Shown: in pieces, positions 19,201 through 27,684 of the stretch | How the letters are laid out: every line of letters starts with the position of its first letter | Numbering within the stretch: position 1 is the first letter of the stretch | Assembly (NCBI GenBank): GCA_012960035.1 | Contig: DUBZ01000063.1 | Coordinates: 1-64,000, forward strand | Source of the DNA: Myxococcales bacterium | Lineage (GTDB): Bacteria > Myxococcota_A > UBA9160 > UBA4427 | Length of the DNA: 64,000 nt | Direction of reading: 5' to 3' | Program-made: the position numbers and the translations under genes | Notes under the pieces: generated by a model | Told to the model about the DNA's origin: nothing | The model's database searches: none | The model's input: only the letters and a program-made list of their open reading frames with translations

Positions 19201-22200
19201 ATACCCGCAACGAGGATCTTGCGATCGACATCGGCCGGGAGTGCCGCTTGTGCCGCTTGGTCCGCAATGAGCGCTTGTTGCAGGGCATGACTCGACAATT
19301 CGACATTCGAAAGTGCGGCGGCTGCCTGTATCGCGTAAGCCTCCGCCTCAATCGTCGCGGTTACAATCTCGTCGTGAAATGGGCCTACCGCTAGCAGCAA
19401 AAACTCGACTTCCAAAGCCGCGAGGTTGCGTGTGTTTCTTACCGAATCCGCAAAGGTCTCGGCAGCGGCAACGTCAAGCAGTCCTGCTTCTACTGCCGCA
19501 TTGGCAATCACCAATTCCATTTCGGCTGCATAGACCGCCATCCGCGCAGCGTCGATTAGTGCATTATCCGAGAGCGCCGTATCGACCGCCTGATTCGCCG
19601 CCGTCTGAGAAGAGACGACATGCAGTTCCGCATTGATCACGTTCTGGTCGGCGGACGTCACCGCCTGCATCACCAACGCCACGATATTTTGCGCGTTGTT
19701 ATAGACAACAAGGGCGGCCTCAAGTGCATCACTTAGCGATGAACATGCCGGAGGACTTGGATCCACAATACAAGGATTGTGTGCAGCGAATGCCTGGAAT
19801 GCGAGCATACCCGCAGCCATCTCCTCCGCCTGCGCTGTCGCCAACAAGAGCGCGGTTTCTTCCACGGCGCTGTTCGCGACTATGACCGCCTCCTTTGCCG
19901 CAGCAAGATCAGCCTGGGTATTGAGAACGGCAACATCATTGCCCATCACCGCGCCGATCTCCGCGTCACGTACACTCTCGGCCTGTGCGACACTATCAGC
20001 CACGCTCTGGGCAAAGCCCACAATCGCTCCCTGCTGAACAGCCGCCTCGAGCACGAGCGCTTCTGCTGCCGCCAGAGCCTGTTCGGCATCCTCCAAAACA
20101 GTATTGGCCGCGTCCAGGTCGTTCAGGTCCGCCATCTGATCGAGGTTCAGGTTATTCATCGCGCTCGACAGACGAGATGCACTAAGCGAAGCATTTGCCT
20201 GGCTCACCGCGATGTTCGTGAATGCGTCGTTTTGAGCATTGACGGCTGCGGTCAAACCCGCACTGCTGACAGCTGCTGCGAGACTGGCGGATCCCATCCG
20301 CACAGCCGGATCCGGCGTAAGGATATTCACCTTCAAGGAGGAGTCGCCGTCGAGGATGTCGTCGCCGCCCTCTCCCGAGATGAGGTCACTGCCGCCACCG
20401 CCGAGGATGATCTCGCCTCCGCTCCAGCCGAATTGTGCGTCACCGGTCACCTGATCTGGATCCAGCTCCGATCGCTCAGTCTCCGGGACCAACGCCATAA
20501 CCACAGCGCCATCAGCCGTCTGGGTTGCGTTCAACCCTTCAATCAACGCGAAGCCATCGGTCGTCGTCTCGCCGATGCTATTCGTGCTGATCGAGAGTTC
20601 ATTGCCGCTAAAATCACCGGCCTCACCAGCCGTGCCGCGAAGAATATCGGCTAGGGGCGAACCGCTCAGACCCTCTACCCGATCATAACGATTCAGGATC
20701 GAGGCACTCGAGACGGGCAGGATCGGCTGAAGGAAGATGGTGAGATCGAGGTCGACATCGACACCGGCTTTGTCGTTCTGGAAGCTCACCCAGTCGAAAC
20801 CGAGCTGGCCTTCAACACGGTCGATACCCGGACCGTCGACGACGATATCATCGCCGTTCTCCATGTCACCGTCGTTATTACCGGCCCAGGAGACCAACAC
20901 GTCGTTGCCCTTGACTGCCGGCTCACCCGCTTCGGGCGCTGCACCAAGATCACCCTGGAAGAGGTCCTCACCGCCGCCGAGGTTTTCCATCCAATCATCG
21001 CCGAGGCCACCGCGTGTATGACCCAGGAAAGGGCCATCGAGGATGAAGTCGTTTCCGGGACCGCCGAAGATGCCGCCGAATTCACTCGGGTTAATCAGGA
21101 AGTCGCTGCCTTCATCGCCGAAGATAAAGTCTTCTTCGTTGCCACTATTGATGGCATCGTTACCAGGCCCGCCCTCGATCACATCCGGGCCGGAAAGGTC
21201 CGTGATGATATCGTGACCGGGTCCGCCCTCGATATGGTCGGCGCCGTCGCCGCCCTCGATTCGGTCATCGCCATCGCGGCCCCAAAGCGAATCGTCGCCG
21301 ATGCCGCCGATGATCGTATCGTTGCCGCTCGTGCCGCCAATCGCGACGTGATCGCCACCGGTATATTGAACAACGCGACTCGGGTCGCTTATGACACTAT
21401 TAACATTCATCGTCAAATGCGTTGCGTCGCGAATCACCAAGCCAACCAGCACCGAATCGCCCGTGGGATCCGCCGTGGTTCCTTCGCCCGCCTGGTCGAA
21501 TTGCTGTGTCTGATCCACTTCGAGGAGGTGGTTCGGGACAGTAAAGATACCGGACGGGAGCACACCAGCGCCCGCTTCGCCCAGATCAGTATTACGCATC
21601 ACTATGGCAGTAAAGGGATTGGATTCGAGGGCAGCAAACAGCGGAATGGTCCCCGTACGTAACAGATAATAGAAACGATCGCCGTTCTGGAGAGCTTCCA
21701 TCTGGTTCTCAAAGACGAAGTTATGCGTCGCGCCGAGATAGCCAGTGAAGGGGCGGCGTTCCTCTGCCAAGCCGCCATTCCAGAAATCGACTTCTTCTAG
21801 ACCCGTGGTCGGGTGGCCGGCTGCATCCGGACCCCATACACCATGGCCTCGCATGAAATCTTCGGCGTCAGCGGGGATGGGTACGGCCACACGATTCCCT
21901 GTCGCAAATACGATGGGTGCTGCAAATACCTCAGTCATCGTACAGGTGTCTGCCAGAGCGTTGTAGGTTCCTGTGACAAGGTCACAGGCCGCCTTGTGTT
22001 CGGCCGTGATCTGAAGATCCAAGTCTTCGAAGCCGTGATCTGCACAATACGTATTAGGCTGAACCAGACTGACCGAACTGACCAGCGCACAGGCCGCTGC
22101 ACGTCGCGCAACGACCGTCGTGGGCTCATTCGCATCGCTAGTATTTGTCGACGGAACGCCATCGGCACCCGCAACGCTGGGATGCGTGCCATAGCCAGCG

Positions 22201-24611
22201 ACGAAATTCACCAGAGTCAGCTCATGACGGAGATTGTCCGCATAATCCATCCAACTCACATAGGGTGCGACGGATGTATCCTGGCTTGCCGCATAGAAGG
22301 CCCGTCGAGCAGCATTCAGTCGGGGAGCGCCGACATCACGGCCACGCGCGATATTGATGGCACCGAGGTCTAGCGGCAGACCGACGAGGTTATTCTGCAA
22401 ACCGCCGGTGATGAATTCGTCGATCTCGTTGGAAACCGACCGTGTCAGCCCGCGGATGACCGCACCCGTAGCCTCTTCAGGCGTGAGTGTATGTTGGCCC
22501 GTCGCATCGTTATAGTTATAGAGAGCGAGAGGGTTCAGGAAGGCTTCGAAGAGTCCCAGCTGATCGCTCGCGGTGCTCGCATCGAGAGCGCTCGGGTCCG
22601 TAATCGTATTGAAATTCACATCGTAGCGATCGACCGTCTCGGTCAACATCGAATGACCGAAGCGATACACGATCTGCGAGAACTCAGCCGTGATCGAGGG
22701 ATGGATATTGGTGTGGTACGCGTTGAAGCCATCCTTCAAGCCAGCCAGCGTCGGAACGAATTCATCGAAGACGGCGCGGTTATATTGCATCTCTGTACCG
22801 AACCGCGCAGTCTGAAAGATACGCTCGCCGTTCCAATCGAGGTTCAGCGCCTCGATCGCGGCGCGGGCCGCTTCCTGGTGGGCCAGAGAGGCATCGGCGA
22901 TCGGAAATGGCAGTCCCGACCAGCTGTCGAGTTGCCCCTGAGTCGCCGGTGTATCCAGCCATTCATTCAAATAGCCCAGGTCGCCCTGGTCGAGGATCTG
23001 GCGCTGCGCCACGTCGGCTAGGCGATTATGCTCGGCGTGAAAGAGCGTATGAATCGTGGTGAGTGCGATGTTCTCATTACAGCGGCCATCGCCACAGACA
23101 AAATGCGCGCCGAGAAGCTCGTCGTCATAAGTCTTCTGACCCGATTCGAGGGGGAGGCCGGCGGCTCGAATACCACGGGTCGGCTGACCACTAATCATAT
23201 CGGTACGAGGGTTGATCACATTATCCGCATCCGGCGCCTTGTCCGGCTCGACCCCAACACCCTTGAAGGCACCAGGATTCGCCGTGTGGGCTACGTCGAG
23301 AAAGAAGCTATGGCCGATGCGCAGCGCTTGGCTCGCATCGACAGGATTTTCAAGATCGCCTTCGACGAGCTCGGGTTGTCCATTCGCGAGCATTCCGACG
23401 ACGAGCTGGGGAAGACCGCGCTCCGGGCCGGGGATGAATTTGCCGTAGGGATCGGCGGCGAACATCGGAATGCTCGCGCCATCAAAATCGTCGAGCAGAA
23501 TGCCCAATTTTGTTCTTGCCTGAAGTTGAGCGGTATCCCAGGTCGCCATACCGCCGTCATCCGGGGTGTCGAGTACTCCGTCATTGCCGAAACCATCGAG
23601 CAAGCGCCCGGTGGACTGAATACATTCGTTGTTTCGAGGAGCCGTCGGGCCATTTGCCGGGCAAGCTCCGAATTTGTATTCGCGAACTAGGGTCTGGGCC
23701 GAGGAGTGGCCGGTATAGGTTTGCTGCTGATCGACATGAGGCGTCGTGGCATTGATGATGCCCTGGCCATCGTCGGCCGTGCCGAGCAGGCCGTCCGGAC
23801 CGCCATCGCGGCTCGCCCGGGTCATCATCATGAAGTTGGTGTGGCTGCCTTCAACGTAGAGCGGATCGTCCTTGGCCAGCGGCATGAGTACGAGGCCATT
23901 ACCGCCCTTGTTCACGAGGTCGAGGCCATGATCGAAAAACTGGCCGAAAAAAGTCATGTAGGCGTTGGTGGGAGCGGAGAGACCCTCATCCGGTGCCGTA
24001 TTCGGGATCAAGTACATTTGTTGTTGCGGCGAGCCGAAGCCGAATTCCGTGCCGATTACCTCGCCACCTTCATTATTGGCGGTATGGGTTGCTGCGGGAT
24101 TTGACGTCGACTGGTTGACGATCAAATTACTGATCAGACGCGGGCTCGAGTCCTGAACCGTTCGGCCATCGCCTCGCACATAGGAGGTCTTCGCGCCGAC
24201 AACGTCATTGGGCGCAAACGGTTGACCCAGCTCTTCCGCGCCACTGAAAAACGGCTTGACGAGTTCGAGAAATTCTAGGTCGGCCTGACCGAAGCCTTCA
24301 TTACCGACTTCGAGGTTATTACAGCTGCCGTCGACCGTACGCAGGCCCCAGGGCACGTGTGCATTCGGTAGGACTTCGAGCAGAGCTTCGCAGCCACGCC
24401 CGGATTCGGCGTGGTACTCCGAAAATTTGATCTGCTTGAGAATGAAGTCGAGATCGATGCGCGTGAAAGATAAATCCGACGCAGCGGAGGACTCCACATG
24501 GCCCGTGATGTGGTTGGCGTGAGCGATTCCGCTCAGCATCAATGACGACACCGCAATCAGCAGTGTCGAAATCGCAAAACGGAATTTGCTTCTTCCAAAA
24601 AGACCAGTCAT
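16239..24611 (-). CDS. Giant secreted haem peroxidase with RTX, coiled-coil and dockerin parts
   Basis: A 2790-residue protein. Order: signal peptide (FAISTLLIAVSSLMLSGIAHA); animal-type haem peroxidase domain, residues ~170-1000, with distal His228 (GQFFDHGLDL), catalytic Arg510 (GDGRCNENIALTTIHTLF) and proximal His653 (YRFGHSMLTETV); calcium-binding RTX repeats ~1092-1220 and ~1395-1423 (GGxGxD type); an Ala-rich helical region ~1437-1797; a segment with NVERLIFEDMTIEL; repeated ~170-200-residue modules; thrombospondin type-3-like calcium repeats (DTDGDGISDSTDVCP); and a C-terminal dockerin with two loops, DLNNDGIINFGDL and DFNGDGVTDSADR. Bacterial peroxidase-RTX proteins are known. The start has GAGGAG six bases upstream. 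Likely exported, binding calcium and haem, and held at the surface through the dockerin (inference). Confidence 0.9.
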   Translation of the reverse strand: MTGLFGRSKFRFAISTLLIAVSSLMLSGIAHANHITGHVESSAASDLSFTRIDLDFILKQIKFSEYHAESGRGCEALLEVLPNAHVPWGLRTVDGSCNNLEVGNEGFGQADLEFLELVKPFFSGAEELGQPFAPNDVVGAKTSYVRGDGRTVQDSSPRLISNLIVNQSTSNPAATHTANNEGGEVIGTEFGFGSPQQQMYLIPNTAPDEGLSAPTNAYMTFFGQFFDHGLDLVNKGGNGLVLMPLAKDDPLYVEGSHTNFMMMTRASRDGGPDGLLGTADDGQGIINATTPHVDQQQTYTGHSSAQTLVREYKFGACPANGPTAPRNNECIQSTGRLLDGFGNDGVLDTPDDGGMATWDTAQLQARTKLGILLDDFDGASIPMFAADPYGKFIPGPERGLPQLVVGMLANGQPELVEGDLENPVDASQALRIGHSFFLDVAHTANPGAFKGVGVEPDKAPDADNVINPRTDMISGQPTRGIRAAGLPLESGQKTYDDELLGAHFVCGDGRCNENIALTTIHTLFHAEHNRLADVAQRQILDQGDLGYLNEWLDTPATQGQLDSWSGLPFPIADASLAHQEAARAAIEALNLDWNGERIFQTARFGTEMQYNRAVFDEFVPTLAGLKDGFNAYHTNIHPSITAEFSQIVYRFGHSMLTETVDRYDVNFNTITDPSALDASTASDQLGLFEAFLNPLALYNYNDATGQHTLTPEEATGAVIRGLTRSVSNEIDEFITGGLQNNLVGLPLDLGAINIARGRDVGAPRLNAARRAFYAASQDTSVAPYVSWMDYADNLRHELTLVNFVAGYGTHPSVAGADGVPSTNTSDANEPTTVVARRAAACALVSSVSLVQPNTYCADHGFEDLDLQITAEHKAACDLVTGTYNALADTCTMTEVFAAPIVFATGNRVAVPIPADAEDFMRGHGVWGPDAAGHPTTGLEEVDFWNGGLAEERRPFTGYLGATHNFVFENQMEALQNGDRFYYLLRTGTIPLFAALESNPFTAIVMRNTDLGEAGAGVLPSGIFTVPNHLLEVDQTQQFDQAGEGTTADPTGDSVLVGLVIRDATHLTMNVNSVISDPSRVVQYTGGDHVAIGGTSGNDTIIGGIGDDSLWGRDGDDRIEGGDGADHIEGGPGHDIITDLSGPDVIEGGPGNDAINSGNEEDFIFGDEGSDFLINPSEFGGIFGGPGNDFILDGPFLGHTRGGLGDDWMENLGGGEDLFQGDLGAAPEAGEPAVKGNDVLVSWAGNNDGDMENGDDIVVDGPGIDRVEGQLGFDWVSFQNDKAGVDVDLDLTIFLQPILPVSSASILNRYDRVEGLSGSPLADILRGTAGEAGDFSGNELSISTNSIGETTTDGFALIEGLNATQTADGAVVMALVPETERSELDPDQVTGDAQFGWSGGEIILGGGGSDLISGEGGDDILDGDSSLKVNILTPDPAVRMGSASLAAAVSSAGLTAAVNAQNDAFTNIAVSQANASLSASRLSSAMNNLNLDQMADLNDLDAANTVLEDAEQALAAAEALVLEAAVQQGAIVGFAQSVADSVAQAESVRDAEIGAVMGNDVAVLNTQADLAAAKEAVIVANSAVEETALLLATAQAEEMAAGMLAFQAFAAHNPCIVDPSPPACSSLSDALEAALVVYNNAQNIVALVMQAVTSADQNVINAELHVVSSQTAANQAVDTALSDNALIDAARMAVYAAEMELVIANAAVEAGLLDVAAAETFADSVRNTRNLAALEVEFLLLAVGPFHDEIVTATIEAEAYAIQAAAALSNVELSSHALQQALIADQAAQAALPADVDRKILVAGMRDVQEAVFLGVINPGELSISRVISDDDAGDLDTDGVRFPGNFADFTIESDPNMAFNPLDPAANIGDFFSRNAIDGTLNPALDGMIEISDNRALGNDGRDLVRNVERLIFEDMTIELKKGVAGAADPELNSVAVGEATISDMVGTIDGVLEASVIDVTDADNVSETNPFGSISMSTGVVDFYWQVELAPGSNVFSNIKRDTGVNGNGDAFNPHGKTLLITGNEVGLRVRVEVIFQDDDLVFEIVHSAAVTVGIPPGFILPPGFVGIVPADFLGSPEFIVDAIEAQQAGGGISPLFVNSSRQGGARFDITVEGLALNLFANTGFGAEVLPGDEVLVSGISLTFTDSLGNITGVFSPEIVAIVDPLTGIVSQHRVDLLFSIRGATAEALIVPPYTVATLTVGGVVVANATFFGDSSIANAVGVAVTLVNRSPRINVNIATTSFIGPDFLIVEPFEFANLSAAGVGLFEFTIPAVDVVAFGAAAFGDMITANETVVVDEGLVLRFEEAVPTAPSTVAFTTGLTRPRLVPLVDDAGAVSQGSVDVVFTIGGLEAENLINGLSHVTLEAGPLGAGTVVQSELIFGDSLRAPEFVTLIQTVAQRIAANRFIAASLGGDPTAILDAMADLLAANMAAMTQILPGGPGLDTRLALELANTPHANFVGNTADVNRTINFENVSRAALPRFDFRLLDMNLIDFQGNGFGNPVVAGDEILVDRIALFFANPLGVMVGVFLPEIVAKADLVTGVVDQARVDLLWSIRGDDVSPLVVGLTEAIVTLDGVAIQSIQLNGNSRLNDAVDVAQVTGANATNAANQVAIAMIQGDPVSTAMATTSLAVAMQAAALDVDTDGDGISDSTDVCPLDATNDLDGDGICGGSDNCPVTANAGQFDMDGDGAGDACDNCEYVPNGPNITDAGGHSQRDTNGDGYGNICDPDLNNDGIINFGDLVRFQAGWLGNNADLDFNGDGVTDSADRAIFSTYMYGTPGQALAPAQ

Positions 24612-24871
24612 AATATTCTCCTCAGCTGAACTCAGCCGAAATAATTCAAACTCATTCGCGACCGTATGTACCTAAAACCACACAGGAGTAAAACCCTACA
24701 TACTGAAATTTGAGGAATTTGTTGCAAAAGGTGCCCTAGGAGGGCCATGTGGCTCCTCGTTGCAGATTCTCAGATCAGAGACCGGCAACTCCTATGCACA
24801 TTCAATCAACGAATTGACCGGGTTTCGGTCCATGGCCTCGCGCATGAGCATCAAGCCCATCGCGCGTTCCC

Positions 24872-25309
24872 CTATTCCCCTTTTCGCGAGCGATCACTCT
24901 CAGCGTCGGGTTGGCCATCCGTGAGGGCCTTCGCCCTAGCCCGAGCCTTGTCATAGCCGTCCCGCTCGGCATTCCCCGAACGCCGAATATTGACCTTGGA
25001 GTCATCGACCCCACTCTCCACCCTCACGCGAGCCCGCTCGGCGAGTGCTACCAGGGCCTCCGGCTCGACGACCTGCCCACCTTCCCGGGCTCGGAGTTCG
25101 GCGACGGCCAATTCAACACCCTCCATCACTGCCAGCCTCTCGGCCTCCGCGAGATCGACAACCTCTAGCTTGGCGCTTGGGGCATTCGTCGACGTATCCG
25201 AATCCTGCTGGCTACATCCCGCGCATAGCAAAAATCCCGCGAGCCCCAGTGCCATCCCAATCTTCCATCCATTTCGTTTTACGACGCACGTTTCTCGAAT
25301 TGCTTGCAT
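24872..25309 (-). CDS. Small lipoprotein between cohesin-like and peroxidase genes
   Basis: A 145-residue protein. A hydrophobic stretch (IGMALGLAGFLLCAGC) ends in a lipobox with Cys, so it should be lipidated. The rest is soluble and strongly charged, with a helical Ala/Glu/Arg region (LAEAERLAVMEGVELAVAEL) and a Lys/Arg/Asp-rich end. I recognise no family. It starts 5 bp after the cohesin-like gene stops, so the two are co-transcribed. The giant peroxidase follows 260 bp downstream. A role in surface assembly is only suggested by position. Confidence 0.7.
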   Translation of the reverse strand: MQAIRETCVVKRNGWKIGMALGLAGFLLCAGCSQQDSDTSTNAPSAKLEVVDLAEAERLAVMEGVELAVAELRAREGGQVVEPEALVALAERARVRVESGVDDSKVNIRRSGNAERDGYDKARARAKALTDGQPDAESDRSRKGE

Positions 25310-25314
25310 GACGT

Positions 25315-25971
25315 CTACTCCTCAGGTTCGAGCAACTCTCGTTTGCTCATCATGAAAATCGTAAGAAGAATGAGCAGCGCACTGCACACCATGAGTCCCG
25401 GCATGCCGAGCGACGGGACGGCCGGGATGCCGTTGATCATGGCGCTGCCAAAAGAAACAACGAGTTCCCCGAATGGGGATTGGCTGTCGAACCAGGGCCC
25501 CGGAATCACTGGGCTCTCGGCAATGGAGACGGCGGCGGGCCCACCCGCGATCACGCGGAACAAGAAGGTTCCGATTCCATTAACACCGCTCACAGGTACG
25601 TTCCATCCCGCTCCTATTTCGAGGGGCTGGTTTAGATCGCCATCCGCAGGACCGACGAGTCCAAAATTCGGACCCGCTGGATCCGCTGAGAACGTAAAGG
25701 AGATGAAAACGAGGCGGTTCGCGTCGTAGCTCACTTCGACACCACCCCCAGAGGTGGAATCAGTGAACTCGATTTCGAGATCAAGAGCGACAATGGAAGG
25801 TACCGCGACAGCCGGACCGTCTAGCGGGGTGAGTCGCACCGTATTCTGGGCGGTGGCAGTCGAGGCCAGTACAAGGCTGACCAGCAAAATGCCAAGAACG
25901 TTTAGAACGGCTACCCGGCGGGTGACTCGGCCCCTCTTCTTCGGGCTCGATTCCTGTTTCAATAATGTCAT
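25315..25971 (-). CDS. Cohesin-like exported protein with C-terminal sorting tail
   Basis: A 218-residue protein. The N-terminal signal helix is AVLNVLGILLVSLVLASTAT. A single beta-rich domain follows with cohesin-like features: IVALDLEIEFTD, a VEVSYDANRLVFISFTFS strand pair, and GIGTFLFRVIAGGPAAVSI near its end. The C-terminus is a Pro-led membrane helix plus a basic patch (VPSLGMPGLMVCSALLILLT, then KRE), like the IPTL/PEP-CTERM sorting tails of exosortase or related systems. The ATG at 25971 has AAGGTG five bases upstream. Cohesins bind dockerins, and the giant peroxidase downstream ends in one. Cohesin assignment is by eye and moderate. Confidence 0.65.
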   Translation of the reverse strand: MTLLKQESSPKKRGRVTRRVAVLNVLGILLVSLVLASTATAQNTVRLTPLDGPAVAVPSIVALDLEIEFTDSTSGGGVEVSYDANRLVFISFTFSADPAGPNFGLVGPADGDLNQPLEIGAGWNVPVSGVNGIGTFLFRVIAGGPAAVSIAESPVIPGPWFDSQSPFGELVVSFGSAMINGIPAVPSLGMPGLMVCSALLILLTIFMMSKRELLEPEE

Positions 25972-25977
25972 TGATCA

Positions 25978-26338
25978 CCTTCTCTTCTGATTCCCGCAAG
26001 CGCGGAGCGGTACTGACGTGGAAGACTTGCTGGACATCGAGCGTAAATTTCGGACCGAAGAAGACTCCGTTCGGGTTTCCGAATAGAAGTTCTGCGTTCG
26101 GTTCGTTGTTTTGAATCTTGCCGTCGAGCATCGAGATGTTGTTGCCAGTGATACGAGTGAGCACGTGTCGTGCGTCGTCGAGACCACTTGGATATCGGTG
26201 TACAGAGCAGGTTGCTTTACACTTGCAGTGCGTTAAAAACGGAAAGGCTGTGAGTAACGGTCGCCCCGACGTTTGCTGCTCAGGTATGTTGTCGCGACCG
26301 ATCTGTGCATGTGCGTCGGTGGCGAACCCAAGCGTCAA
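25978..26338 (-). pseudogene. Remnant of a two-partner-secretion (FHA-type) adhesin N-terminus
   Basis: The frame contains RITGNNISMLDGKIQ and AELLFGNPNGVFFGPKFTLD followed by VQQVFHVSTA, which match the TPS domain of filamentous haemagglutinin-type exoproteins (typical NPNGVLFG and DVxGSFHxSTA). Upstream, the expected HSFSxFN segment appears in a different frame (VTHSLSVFN), showing a frameshift. The protein then runs out of frame into the cohesin-like gene. The secreted body and a TpsB transporter are absent. I read it as a broken adhesin gene left behind after a rearrangement. Confidence 0.6.
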
Positions 26339-26695
26339 GGCGATCGAAGTTCAATCATCATGGGTTACTCCAGGCACTCTTCTATATATGTGTAACCTCG
26401 ATCACATTTCGGTTCTTCACGCGCATCTGATGGGAAACTCACCTGCAACAAGAAGTGCAAACCCTCACCTTGTAACTCGTTTGCCTATTCGGCATTTGTT
26501 GCCTTCACGTCCAAAACCCATTCGATCGAAGTTCGTACATCGCGAGCGACGTCAGGGCGTTAGACCATTCGCCCCCGCATCGAGCCTCAACCATTCGGCC
26601 ATCAAATCAGCAGGTACACCCGCTTCTTCGATGGACTCACGCGACATGGGTGCAGGTATGGGAACGCGGCGACAGCTTCCCTTTCGCGTCCCTCG
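26339..26695. other. Non-coding stretch between two gene remnants
   Basis: About 350 bp, more AT-rich in its first half than the flanks. I see no protein-like frame, RNA or clear repeat. An open plus-strand frame crosses it but has no family-like sequence and overlaps both remnants. Confidence 0.4.
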
Positions 26696-27238
26696 TCAGG
26701 AACCGATCGCGATGGATTCGGTCCTGCGGAGAGCAGCCATCGTGTTGAGGATGTTGCAGGCAATCACGGCCCCGACTCCTTCTTCCATCGCCGGCGACCG
26801 ATCTCCTTCACCCTCATGATTGTGTGATCGCGAGCACTGAGTAGGGTGCCTCGCTGTCTCGATCTCGTTGCTGTCTTGATCGGAGAAACGAAGACTTTGG
26901 CGCTGCGTACTACTGCAGCATCGTAGGTGTGCGGCCGTGTCGTAGGCTGCGTCGGCAGTGAAGCTCGCAATGTCACTCCCAACCTCATCGACGAGGTTGA
27001 AAGCGGTCTTCACATCGTCAACATTTCTGTCGGTCAGGGTCTCGGCGAAGGTCACAGCAGATCGATCGGGACCAAGATGAAGTTTCTTCCAGGCACGCTT
27101 ACCGCGCCTTCCGTGCTTGGCTGCTGCCCACTCGTCTTCGCCCACAATCGATAGACCCGTGCTGTCGACAATGAGATTGGATGGGTCCCCAGAATCCCGA
27201 CTTAGACCAGAAACTAACGTTTCAACTGGACCGGTTTC
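26696..27238 (-). pseudogene. IS5-family transposase, frameshifted and internally deleted
   Basis: Reading leftward: NLIVDSTGLSIVGEDEWAAA (first catalytic Asp region), RAWKKLHLGPDRSAVTFAET, then IASFTADAAYDT (second Asp region). The frame then shifts, and KVFVSPIKTATRSRQRGTLL and MRVKEIGRRRWKKESG continue in another frame. The section with the catalytic Glu (expected HRQARVENxFFRYK) is missing, and the end CNILNTMAALRRTESIAI resumes. The gene is dead. The N-terminal part and inverted repeats were not found. Confidence 0.75.
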
Positions 27239-27259
27239 TTAAGGCAGGTAAGCCGCTCC

Positions 27260-27637
27260 CTACTCCCCATCACTCCAATCAAACCGATCCTGATAGAACG
27301 CCACGTAGTCTTTGATGTCCGCCGTTTCTTCGAACGGATCTGGGTAACCCCACACCGAGTTCACATCTGTTCGTTCACCCACCGTAACCGTCCAATAAAC
27401 GGCGTCACCTTTGAACGGACAAAACGTCTGGTGGTCCGTCGCCGTGAGCTTGTCAAAGCGGACGTCATCACGCGGGATATAAATGACGGGCTCGTGCTTG
27501 GTTTCTTGTAACCACATCGTTCGCGTGCTGTCCGCGATCACTTCCCCCGCAAGCTCAACCCGCACCCGCTTGGGGTTCGGTTTCAACTCCACGCGATAGT
27601 CCGGGTGTTTGTGATAGAGAGATTCTTGGCTTGGCAT
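27260..27637 (-). CDS. DUF427 domain protein
   Basis: A 125-residue soluble protein of the DUF427 family. It shows the typical motifs RVRVELAGEVIADSTRTMWL and YIPRDDVRFDKLTATDHQTF, followed by CPFKGDAVYWTV. The family is widespread, forms a small beta-tent-like fold and has no settled function. The ATG at 27637 has GGAGG ten bases upstream. The longer open frame to 27814 reads into the previous gene and is not used. It is the last gene of a run with proS and the CDP-alcohol transferase, 47 bp after the latter. The decayed IS5 element begins just downstream. Confidence 0.88.
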   Translation of the reverse strand: MPSQESLYHKHPDYRVELKPNPKRVRVELAGEVIADSTRTMWLQETKHEPVIYIPRDDVRFDKLTATDHQTFCPFKGDAVYWTVTVGERTDVNSVWGYPDPFEETADIKDYVAFYQDRFDWSDGE

Positions 27638-27684
27638 GGGTTCCGGACCTCCGGCGCGTTGGTTGAGGGTCGTACGAGCTCTGT

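Noticed and set aside
26118..26819. Plus-strand open frame of 233 codons
   Set aside because: It runs antisense to two recognisable remnants and has no family-like motifs.
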